10,829 bases of DNA from Chloroflexota bacterium (GTDB lineage: Bacteria; Chloroflexota; Limnocylindria; Limnocylindrales; CSP1-4): positions 1-10,829 of the forward strand of contig JAJYGO010000455.1 of assembly GCA_021785115.1 (NCBI GenBank). Direction: 5' to 3'. This document shows, one piece after another, positions 5,717 through 10,829 of the stretch. Made by a program: the position numbers and the translations under genes. The notes under the pieces are model-generated. The model saw only the letters and a list, made by a program, of their open reading frames with translations, ran no database searches and had not been told where the DNA came from. How positions within the stretch are numbered: the first letter of the stretch is position 1; the number at the start of each line of letters is the position of its first letter.

Positions 5717-6474
5717 CGCTGCCAGCCCGAGCCGAGGAGCTGCTCGCGGACGGCCTTGACCAGGCCCGCGTGCTGGTCGCTCACGACGAGGCGGACGCCA
5801 CGCAGGCCCCGCTCGACGAGCGAGCGGATGAAGGCCGGCCAGGCCGACCCCTCGTCGAGCCCCGGGCTGAGCTCGAGTCCGAGCACGCGGCGCTCGCCGG
5901 TCGCGAGGACGCCCGTCGCGACGAGCGCCGCCATGCTCACGACACGGCCCCGCTCGCGGACCTTGAGGTACGTCGCGTCGAGGAACAGGTACGGGCACGC
6001 CGTCTCGCCGAGCGGCCGGCTGCGGAAGGCGTCCACCTGGGTCGTCAGGTCCGCGCAGACGCGGGAGACCTCGCTCTTGCTGATGCCCTCGATCCCGAGC
6101 GCGCGGACCAGGTCGTCGACGCGGCGCGTGCTGACCCCGGACACGTACGCCTCGGACACGACCGAGAGCAGGGCGCGCTCGGCGCGGCGCCTGGGCTCCA
6201 GGAGGCTGGGGACGTACGACCCGTCCCGGACGCGCGGGACCGCGAGCTCGATCGTGCCGACCCTGGTGTCCCAGCGCCGCTCCCGGTACCCGTTGCGGTG
6301 GTCCCGCCGCGCCTCCGGGTCGCGCGCCCCCTTCGGCGCCCCGGTCAGCTCGGTGACCTCGGCCTCCATCACGGCCTGGGCGAGCACCCGCACGCCCTCG
6401 CGGAGGAAGTCGGCGTCGCCCTCGGCGATCGCCTTGCGGACCGTGTCGAGCACGGCCATCCTGTCGTCGGCCAT
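5715..6474 (-). pseudogene. IS256-family transposase, N-terminal fragment (interrupted gene, part 1)
   Basis: Residues 1-253 of the reconstituted 412-aa transposase: N-terminal DNA-binding region, the family block G-Y-R-E-R-R-W-D-T-R-V-G (62-73), G-V-S-T-R-R-V-D-D-L-V (113-123), first catalytic D166 in Y-L-F-L-D-A-T-Y, and second D233 in V-V-S-D-Q-H. The fragment stops at W251-Q-R253, where the IS110 element enters; joined to the fragment at 3788-4268 it gives all three DDE residues (D166, D233, E340). As it stands the frame runs on through the bridge-RNA region to a stop at 5635, giving a 279-residue product with a 26-residue foreign tail. ATG 6474 has a GGAG about ten bases upstream; ATG 6459 is an alternative. 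Confidence 0.9.
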
Positions 6475-6554
6475 CGTGGCGTTCTCCGTGTCGTCGGTTG
6501 TGACCCAACGACGCGAGGATGACGCGGTGGCCGTTCTCGTTCACGGCCCCGCTG

Positions 6555-6580
6555 TTACACCAAGTCTGGGGACACGACCC
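6555..6580 (-). repeat. Right terminal inverted repeat of the IS256-family element
   Basis: Read on the minus strand from 6580 it begins GGGTCGTGTCCC and ends TGGTGTAA, matching the left repeat at 20 of 26 positions. It lies 80 bp upstream of the transposase ATG. Confidence 0.8.
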
Positions 6581-6597
6581 TCCTGGAAGATCCGCGG

Positions 6598-6605
6598 GCT
6601 CGTCA
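6598..6605 (+). repeat. Target-site duplication, left copy
   Basis: GCTCGTCA directly precedes the left inverted repeat at 6606. The right copy at 9719-9726 is GCTCGGCA, seven of eight bases identical. Eight-base duplications are usual for IS256/Mutator-type transposases. Confidence 0.72.
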
Positions 6606-6643
6606 GGGGTTCTCTATTGATGGGGCGGTTGCGGAGGCAACGG
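6606..6643 (+). repeat. Left terminal inverted repeat of the 3.1-kb transposon
   Basis: It starts GGGGTTCTCTATTGATGG and is identical to the reverse complement of the right end for 26 bases. A short palindrome GTTGC-GGAG-GCAAC follows, and the repeat ends at CAACGG. Its AT-containing core (TTCTCTATTGAT) stands out against the GC-rich surroundings. Confidence 0.9.
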
Positions 6644-6705
6644 TAGGACCGGGCAGGACCTCCGTGCCGTAGAACCTGTCACGGGCGGGCGGCACGCTCT
6701 CGGGC

Positions 6706-9180
6706 GTGGCAGCCGAAGTCCTCGATCCTCCGATCCCGCCCCGCGTGGTCCGCGCGGGCGCGAAGACGGGGCCGAAGGGCCGCGACGACGTGTTCCGGCC
6801 CGCGGACTGCCCGGACCGCCACGGCGGCCGGATCCGCATCGACCGGATCGCCGCGTCGGGGCCGTTCCACACCCGCGTCGGCTACCGCTGCTGCCGATGG
6901 GTCTGGAACACGAAGAAGGGCCGCTGGACCGAGGCGCGCCACCGCTTCACGGACCGCAGCGCGGAGGACCCGCTGCCCCGCCGGCACCCGACCTGCGACC
7001 ACCCCTACCAGGGCGACACGTGCGCGATGTGCGAGACCACCTACGCGCCGGACGAGGGGCCGCGCTCCGGCCGCCACTTCTGGTTCGCGGCGCACGACAT
7101 CGCCGGCCTGCTGATGGGCGTGACGAAGGGCGACGCGATCCAGCCCACGATCGCCGACGTGCGGCGCGACGCCGCCCGCTACCGCAAGAAGACCCGCTCG
7201 CACCTGCCCGACATCGAGCTGCCGCCGAGGCCCGAGCGCCCGCCGGTCGAGCCCGAGTGGCACGCGCTGCCGTTCGAGGAGGAGGTCGAGGCCCGCGACG
7301 CCGACGACGCAAGGGAACCTGACTGGCTCGCGGACGCGCCCCCTGCCGAGGAGCAGCCGCGACCCGCCTACCGGGGGTGGGGCGAGCGGGTGCGGATCGT
7401 GCGCGGCGAGCTCGCCCTGCTCGACGCCCTGCCGTCGCCCGCCGAGATGGTCGGCGACGAGCGGTTTCTGTCGCGCTCGTTCGCGCTCGGGGCCGAGTAT
7501 GTCGATGTGTTCGGCCCCGCCGTCTGCGCCCCGCACCGCCGCGAGATCTGGCCCGACGCGATCGCCATCGACAGCCTGCCGCTCAACCGACGGCGCACGG
7601 CCGAGACGCCCTCGGAGATGGAGGTCGCGCGGACCGAGGCCGACTACCTGTGCGAGGTCTTCGGCGTGCTCGACGCCACGACGCACGAGCTGATCCTGCT
7701 CTACCCGGCGGGCACGAAGGACAGCGAGTCGGCGCGGGAGGTGCTCGCGCAGAAGCGCGGCCGGCCGACCTGGGTCGTAACCGACGGGGACCCGGCGCTG
7801 GCGAAGGCGGTCGATCTCGCCTTCGGGCCGGGCACGATCCACTACCGATGCGAGGACCACCTGCGCAAGAACGCCCTCGACGCCGCGGCGCGGGACGGGA
7901 TCCTCGACACGACGGTGCTCAACGCCATCGGCCGCGCCCAGCAGTCGCCGGAGGCGTGGGCGATCCTCAAGCGGACGGTCGCGGCCCGCGCGCCTGGCTC
8001 GATCCGCCTCCGCCGCTGGATCGCCGACAACGAGGAGCTCGTGCTCCACCAGGTCGAGATCCGCCGGCGCTTCCCGGGCCGGCCCCGCTCGACGGGCGCG
8101 CTCGAAGGGCACCTCGTGGTGGTCCGCGAGAGCCTCGACCGGCGGCGGCTGACGCTCCGCAACCGGCGTCGGCTCGTGGCGGTGCTCGACCTGATCCAGC
8201 TCGGCCGGTCGCGGAGGGCGCGGATCGAGCAGTTCCGCTCGATCGTCCGGGTCGAGCTCGAGCGGACGCGCGACCGCGCGATCACGTGGGAGGACCACTG
8301 GGACCACCGCGTGCTCGTCGGGGGCCGGCTGGGGCACCGGAACACGATCATCGAGTATCGGGACGCGGCGAGGCGGCGGAACCACTTGGCGAGGGCCGAC
8401 GAGGCGAACCGCGCGTCGATCGAGCGCGTCAAGGAGAGCTTCGCGGAGGCCAGGCGCGAGGCGGAGGCCGCCGGCGGCGTCGCGCCCAGGCCGAGGCCCG
8501 CGGGGCGCTCGGGTCGCCGACGTGCCGCAGATGATGGCGGAGTGGGACTGGCAGGCGAACGCCGCCGAGGGCCTGTTCCCCGACGAGATCCTCGCGCGCG
8601 GCGGGCACGCGTGCCACTGGGTCTGCCGGGAGCACGAGGCGGGCGATCCCGACGGGCACTGGCCGGGCCACCCGCACCGCTGGGTCCAGGAGCCGCGACG
8701 GCGGGCGGACGGGCGGCCGGACTGCCGCTGGTGCCGCCAGTCCGAGGTGTGCCCCGCGACCTCGCTCCGCACGACGCACCCGAACCTCTGCGACCCGGCG
8801 GTGTGGGACTACGCGAAGAACGACGAGCGGGGCGACACGCCCGACAACGTCTCCCACGGGCACCACGGGAAGGTCTCGTGGCTGTGCCCGGCGCACGGCC
8901 CGTTCGAGGCCGAGATCAGGGTCCGGGTGCGCGGCCACGGGTGCAGGAAGTGCGGCGACGAGACGAGCGCGGCAAAGGCGCTCGAGAGCGAGAAGCGCAA
9001 GGCCCGCGAGCGCCGCGCGATCGCCCGGGAGGTGAGGCTCGGGAAGGCCGGCGACGTGCTGCCGTTCGCCCGACAAGCCCGAGCATCCGACGAGCCAGTC
9101 GAGGCCGGAGAAGCCGAGATGGTCGCGCCACCGTTACGGACTGGGTGACGGCGACTGCGATCCGCCGGTGGCGGGAGTAG
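6706..9180 (+). CDS. DDE transposase of the 3.1-kb element (IS256/Mutator-like); coding signal in this frame ends near 8510
   Basis: The frame is open for 824 codons, but only about the first 600 look like protein. The N-terminal part has cysteine/histidine pairs suggesting a zinc-binding DNA-recognition domain (C35; C62-C63; C97-x-H99 and C106-x-x-C109), then a helical segment (about 123-160). An acidic, proline-rich linker (165-225) leads to a DDE core: D289 in A-I-A-I-D-S-L, D360 in V-V-T-D-G-D, C382-x-x-H385 (the Mutator/IS256 C-x-x-H), and E467 in T-G-A-L-E-G-H-L. After about residue 600 the frame is Arg/Gly/Pro-rich shadow, and the real protein signal moves to the +1 frame (next entry). 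GTG 6706 is the only usual start after an in-frame stop at 6670. The exact family is inferred, not searched. Confidence 0.7.
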   Translation: MAAEVLDPPIPPRVVRAGAKTGPKGRDDVFRPADCPDRHGGRIRIDRIAASGPFHTRVGYRCCRWVWNTKKGRWTEARHRFTDRSAEDPLPRRHPTCDHPYQGDTCAMCETTYAPDEGPRSGRHFWFAAHDIAGLLMGVTKGDAIQPTIADVRRDAARYRKKTRSHLPDIELPPRPERPPVEPEWHALPFEEEVEARDADDAREPDWLADAPPAEEQPRPAYRGWGERVRIVRGELALLDALPSPAEMVGDERFLSRSFALGAEYVDVFGPAVCAPHRREIWPDAIAIDSLPLNRRRTAETPSEMEVARTEADYLCEVFGVLDATTHELILLYPAGTKDSESAREVLAQKRGRPTWVVTDGDPALAKAVDLAFGPGTIHYRCEDHLRKNALDAAARDGILDTTVLNAIGRAQQSPEAWAILKRTVAARAPGSIRLRRWIADNEELVLHQVEIRRRFPGRPRSTGALEGHLVVVRESLDRRRLTLRNRRRLVAVLDLIQLGRSRRARIEQFRSIVRVELERTRDRAITWEDHWDHRVLVGGRLGHRNTIIEYRDAARRRNHLARADEANRASIERVKESFAEARREAEAAGGVAPRPRPAGRSGRRRAADDGGVGLAGERRRGPVPRRDPRARRARVPLGLPGARGGRSRRALAGPPAPLGPGAATAGGRAAGLPLVPPVRGVPRDLAPHDAPEPLRPGGVGLREERRAGRHARQRLPRAPREGLVAVPGARPVRGRDQGPGARPRVQEVRRRDERGKGAREREAQGPRAPRDRPGGEAREGRRRAAVRPTSPSIRRASRGRRSRDGRATVTDWVTATAIRRWRE
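8522..9148 (+). CDS. Two-repeat zinc-ribbon (DUF4379-like) C-terminal part of the transposase, offset by +1
   Basis: A 208-residue frame with two copies of a treble-clef/zinc-ribbon pattern of the DUF4379 type: W-D-W ... C35 ... C68-x-x-C71, and W-D-Y-A-K-N ... W-L-C122 ... G-H-G-C141-x-x-C144. Such repeats usually bind DNA or accompany nucleases and mobile-element proteins. A charged helical tail follows (about 145-175). It is in phase +1 relative to the transposase. The frame reads sensibly from a few codons before GTG 8522 (A-R-V-A-D-V-P-Q), so it may be the true C terminus reached by a frameshift, or a separate protein starting at GTG 8522, ATG 8531 or ATG 8534. No strong Shine-Dalgarno is seen. 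Its 3' end overlaps the lipoprotein gene by 15 bp, tail to tail. Confidence 0.65.
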   Translation: MPQMMAEWDWQANAAEGLFPDEILARGGHACHWVCREHEAGDPDGHWPGHPHRWVQEPRRRADGRPDCRWCRQSEVCPATSLRTTHPNLCDPAVWDYAKNDERGDTPDNVSHGHHGKVSWLCPAHGPFEAEIRVRVRGHGCRKCGDETSAAKALESEKRKARERRAIAREVRLGKAGDVLPFARQARASDEPVEAGEAEMVAPPLRTG

Positions 9181-9586
9181 AGCCGATAGGCGAGACGGTC
9201 GCGGGCGGCGACGGGGGCGGTGGGCCGTCGCAGGGCGCGTTGCGGTCGCCGTTCTCGCTGACCCCCGCGCTCGTCACGACGACCTGGCGGACGATTGAGC
9301 CCTCCATCGGACCGAGCGGAACGTCGTCAGCGGGCATCGTCCAAGCCCCTGACGGCACGGGCTCGGCAATCGGCTTGTAGTCGGCCCCGCCACCCCAGGT
9401 CCCGTGCCAGCCGATCGTCCGCTCCGAGCACGCTGCGACCACCGACACTGACTTCCAATCGACGACGACGACCGGCGTGGTAGTCCGGTTGGTCACCGTG
9501 AAGGCGGACTCGCCCCAGCACCCAGCGACTGACAGCGCGGCCAGGGCGGCGACGGCCACCCGCAGAAGTCCTCGCGTGACGCTCAT
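9134..9586 (-). CDS. Small lipoprotein, cargo of the 3.1-kb transposon
   Basis: A 150-residue protein with a classic lipoprotein signal: basic start (M-S-V-T-R-G), hydrophobic stretch, and lipobox V-A-G-C with C23 as the lipidated residue. The mature part of about 128 residues begins with a beta-rich stretch (T-V-T-N-R-T-T-T-P-V-V-V-V-D-W) and ends in a Ser/Pro/Gly-rich tail. Two further cysteines (C56, C117) could form a disulfide outside the membrane. ATG 9586 is preceded by a G-rich GGGGGG about five bases upstream; a longer in-frame ATG at 9670 would add 28 residues and hide the signal peptide. The gene lies inside the inverted repeats and converges on the zinc-ribbon frame with a 15-bp overlap. 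I do not recognise a functional family. Confidence 0.75.
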   Translation of the reverse strand: MSVTRGLLRVAVAALAALSVAGCWGESAFTVTNRTTTPVVVVDWKSVSVVAACSERTIGWHGTWGGGADYKPIAEPVPSGAWTMPADDVPLGPMEGSIVRQVVVTSAGVSENGDRNAPCDGPPPPSPPATVSPIGSTPATGGSQSPSPSP

Positions 9587-9680
9587 CTTGCCCCCCGGGT
9601 GATCGGGACGTCCGCGGCCATGGTCGCCCCGCGATCGCCGACCGTCAATGCCCGAGAAACGCTCCGGCATCGGGAGCGGT

Positions 9681-9718
9681 CCGTTGCTCCAACAACCGCC
9701 CCATCAATAGAGAACCCC
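9681..9718 (-). repeat. Right terminal inverted repeat of the 3.1-kb transposon
   Basis: Read on the minus strand from 9718, it is identical to the left repeat for 26 bases, then GTTG-TTGGAG-CAAC and a final CAACGG. The subterminal palindrome differs in sequence but keeps the GTTG...CAAC arms and the GGAG loop. Confidence 0.9.
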
Positions 9719-9726
9719 GCTCGGCA
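9719..9726 (+). repeat. Target-site duplication, right copy
   Basis: GCTCGGCA directly follows the right inverted repeat and matches GCTCGTCA at 6598-6605 in seven of eight positions. Confidence 0.72.
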
Positions 9727-9735
9727 CGGGATCGC

Positions 9736-9741
9736 TTGACA
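9736..9741 (+). promoter_or_regulatory. TTGACA, possible -35 for the small zinc-ribbon gene
   Basis: A perfect -35 hexamer lies 70 bp before the ATG at 9812. The matching -10 is poor (GACGCT at 9758-9763 after 16 bp), so this is tentative. Confidence 0.3.
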
Positions 9742-9811
9742 CGCCCGCGCCGTCGACGACGCTCGTCGCCGGACCCCCGCGTTCGGGGACTCAGAAGCGA
9801 GGAGCACGCCG

Positions 9812-10084
9812 ATGACCGGCAATGACCTCCGCTGCCCGAGGTGCGGCGCCTGTGACTGGCTGATGTACGTGTCGTTCGGCGGGTGGGAGTCGTGGACCCT
9901 GCGCCCGGATCGCGGGGCGTGGGTCCTGCGAGACGAGCAGGTCGCCGACGTCGAGCGCAACATCGAGTGCGGCGGCTGCGGTTACGACGCGCGCGCCGCA
10001 GATCGCCCCGACAGGCTCTTCCGGATCCTGGATGAGCTCCCCGAAGACCCGACGCCGGCGATGGCGCCCATCCGGGCCGGCTAG
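9812..10084 (+). CDS. Small zinc-ribbon protein of unknown function
   Basis: A 90-residue protein with two C-x-x-C knuckles: C8-P-R-C11 (plus C14) and C53-G-G-C56, separated by a tryptophan-rich beta segment (W16, W25, W28, W37). This is the layout of a rubredoxin-like zinc ribbon. It has no membrane segment and ends in a proline-rich tail, so a cytoplasmic zinc-binding protein is expected. GAGGAG at 9799-9804, seven bases before ATG 9812, strongly supports the start. It sits just outside the 3.1-kb transposon, which inserted 86 bp upstream and may have replaced or altered its promoter. I do not recognise a family with a known role. Confidence 0.78.
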   Translation: MTGNDLRCPRCGACDWLMYVSFGGWESWTLRPDRGAWVLRDEQVADVERNIECGGCGYDARAADRPDRLFRILDELPEDPTPAMAPIRAG

Positions 10085-10239
10085 AAACGCCTCGCGCGGG
10101 CGGCGGCGCTCGCCGGGCGGTCCCGACGCGCCGCGTCGGCCGAGAGCCATCCCAGACGGGTGGCGGCCCCGGGCGGTCGGATCGATCGCAGCACGGTATG
10201 GCGAATGGCCGTTCCGATGGAGGCTCGGCGCGAGCGTGG

Positions 10240-10521
10240 CTAGAACCGACCGCCGAGGTCGAAGTCGCGGTCGATCTCGGACTTCGCCGCCTCGACACGC
10301 GGGCCGTAACGCTGGGCGCCGCGAGCGCTAAGGGCTCCTCGTTCGATCCGACGCCAGCGCATCTCCTCGGCGATCTCCTCGTCCGAGACGCGGCGCGGGC
10401 CCGGCCGACCACCAGGGGCGCCCCCGTGGCTGCCCTTTCGGCCACTCTTTTGATCGCCGTCCAGGGCCATGTACAGCCCGGCCAAAACCGCGAAGATCAG
10501 GATCGGACCCAGAGCCTCCAC
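10240..10521 (-). CDS. Small single-pass membrane protein of unknown function
   Basis: A 93-residue protein with one N-terminal hydrophobic helix (about residues 4-20: L-G-P-I-L-I-F-A-V-L-A-G-L-Y-M-A-L). A Gly/Pro/Arg-rich linker with K-S-G-R-K-G follows, then a charged helical tail beginning S-D-E-E-I-A-E-E-M-R-W-R-R-I-E-R-G. The topology suggests a cytoplasmic charged tail anchored to the membrane. GTG 10521 is chosen because AGGAGG lies about six bases upstream and the membrane helix follows immediately; the same frame is open to an ATG at 10719, but the added 66 residues look non-coding. No family is recognised. Confidence 0.68.
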   Translation of the reverse strand: MEALGPILIFAVLAGLYMALDGDQKSGRKGSHGGAPGGRPGPRRVSDEEIAEEMRWRRIERGALSARGAQRYGPRVEAAKSEIDRDFDLGGRF

Positions 10522-10712
10522 CGCGCACCTCCTCGCCACCTCCTTGGCATGTGGACACTCTCTGCCGGATGCGCCCCATGTCCAGCTGGCCGTGACGCGG
10601 TGCTCTTGGGAGTGGCGTCGAAGCGGGCCTGCTCGCCCGCGCTGTATGCAGAGGCGGCCGGCGCATGCGGCCTTACGATCTGTACGAAACGTCGCCGAGT
10701 GCGAGCTGAAGG

Positions 10713-10742
10713 GGGTCAAGTCCCACGACGTGTGTAACAGCG
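10713..10742 (+). repeat. Left terminal inverted repeat of a second IS256-type element
   Basis: GGGTCAAGTCCC followed by GTGTGTAACAGCG closely resembles both ends of the IS256-family element at 3738-6580: same GGGTC-x-x-GTCCC block and the same TGTAA, here with the CAGCG that also follows the right repeat of the first element. It points rightwards, as the left repeat at 3738 does. Confidence 0.6.
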
Positions 10743-10764
10743 TCGTCCTCGCGTCCTGGCTGAC

Positions 10765-10829
10765 TCAGCTTGCGAGCAGGAGCGGCTGGCCCACCTCCTC
10801 GATCGCGATCGCGTCGATCGCCGCCATCG
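10765..10829 (-). CDS. C-terminal end of a gene entering from the right, probably an IS256-type transposase
   Basis: About 21 codons on the minus strand, ending E-E-V-G-Q-P-L-L-L-A-S and a TGA at 10765-10767; the gene continues past the window. The stop lies 22 bp inside the inverted repeat at 10713-10742, the same layout and orientation as the stop and left repeat of the first IS256 element (24 bp). Assignment rests on this geometry, because the visible residues are too few to identify a family. An ATG at 10827 near the edge should not be taken as the start. Confidence 0.4.
   Translation of the reverse strand, partial: MAAIDAIAIEEVGQPLLLAS

Larger units (their letters stand above)
3738..6580 (-). 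mobile_element. IS256-family insertion sequence, interrupted by an IS110-family element
   Basis: Imperfect terminal inverted repeats (3738-3763 and 6555-6580, 20 of 26 bases identical) flank an IS256-family transposase on the minus strand. Without the nested 1448-bp IS110 insert the element would be about 1.4 kb, a normal size for this family. No 8-9 bp target duplication is visible (left flank TCCGCTCG, right flank TCCTGGAA), so at least one flank may have been rearranged after insertion. The transposase is split, so the copy cannot move on its own. Confidence 0.85.
6606..9718. mobile_element. 3.1-kb transposon with 38-bp inverted repeats, Mutator/IS256-like transposase, zinc-ribbon frame and lipoprotein cargo
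   Basis: A 3113-bp unit bounded by 38-bp inverted repeats (first 26 bases identical) and flanked by an 8-bp target duplication with one mismatch. It contains a large DDE transposase frame (+), a two-repeat zinc-ribbon frame in another phase (+) and a lipoprotein gene (-) that converges on it. It lies only 25 bp to the right of the IS256-family element. I do not recognise it as a named element; transposase motifs and duplication length suggest the IS256/Mutator superfamily. Confidence 0.82.

Noticed and set aside
4292..6544. 750-codon minus-strand open frame over the IS110 transposase and beyond
   Set aside because: Only the part from GTG 5491 resembles IS110 transposase and has a Shine-Dalgarno; the rest crosses the bridge-RNA region and lies out of frame in the IS256 gene.
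6679..8772. 697-codon minus-strand frame opposite the 3.1-kb element transposase
   Set aside because: Shadow of the transposase: Arg/Leu/Val-rich with no motif, and no ribosome site.
9645..10445. Long minus-strand frames across the right transposon end and the zinc-ribbon gene
   Set aside because: They cross the inverted repeat and oppose a gene with a strong Shine-Dalgarno; composition is Arg/Pro/Ser-rich noise.
10198..10737. 179-codon plus-strand frame opposite the small membrane protein
   Set aside because: The minus strand has a GTG with AGGAGG and a clear membrane helix; the plus frame also runs into the IS end at 10713.
1..10829. CRISPR array or other direct-repeat array
   Set aside because: No regularly spaced repeats seen; the only repeats are element ends, tRNA arms and the two core/target duplications.

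Overview
This is a very GC-rich bacterial window with long overlapping open frames on both strands, bacterial-type tRNAs that encode their CCA ends, and GTG starts with good Shine-Dalgarno sequences. The lemA-htpX pair, the M19 dipeptidase and the actinobacterial-looking IS ends fit a high-GC Actinomycetota (for example Thermoleophilia-like) or Chloroflexota lineage. The sequence alone does not decide between them.

Positions 1-3729 are ordinary chromosome. They hold a 5'-clipped tRNA-Leu(GAG), a strong hairpin terminator, tRNA-Val(TAC), lemA, an htpX-like M48 membrane protease, tRNA-Phe(GAA), tRNA-Gly(GCC), a minus-strand membrane dipeptidase (M19) and tRNA-Gln(TTG).

Positions 3738-9718 are a pile-up of mobile elements. 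An IS256-family element (3738-6580, minus-strand transposase) starts 8 bp after tRNA-Gln. A 1448-bp IS110-family element (4269-5716) interrupts its transposase gene. Removing the IS110 element and one copy of a CT dinucleotide restores the IS256 frame exactly across the conserved W-Q-R-C-R-V-H motif. The non-coding left end of the IS110 element, between the core and the transposase start, can be drawn as a bridge RNA: a 5' stem-loop and two guide loops. The first loop carries segments matching the actual insertion site in the IS256 gene. The second carries segments matching the element's own two ends. A consensus TTGACA in the other end would form a promoter for this RNA when the element circularises. 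This is the most important content of the window.

Next comes a separate 3.1-kb element (6606-9718) with 38-bp inverted repeats and a near-perfect 8-bp target duplication. It carries a divergent DDE transposase with Mutator/IS256-like features, a two-repeat zinc-ribbon reading frame offset by one base from the transposase, and a convergent lipoprotein gene that looks like cargo.

Positions 9719-10829 hold a small zinc-ribbon protein (+), a small single-pass membrane protein (-) and, at the right edge, what looks like the left end of another IS256-type element (inverted repeat at 10713 plus the last residues of a minus-strand gene). No gene-free stretch exceeds 300 bases. I saw nothing recognisable in 10085-10239 or 10522-10712. 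All structure and match claims were made by eye; no folding or database search was run.
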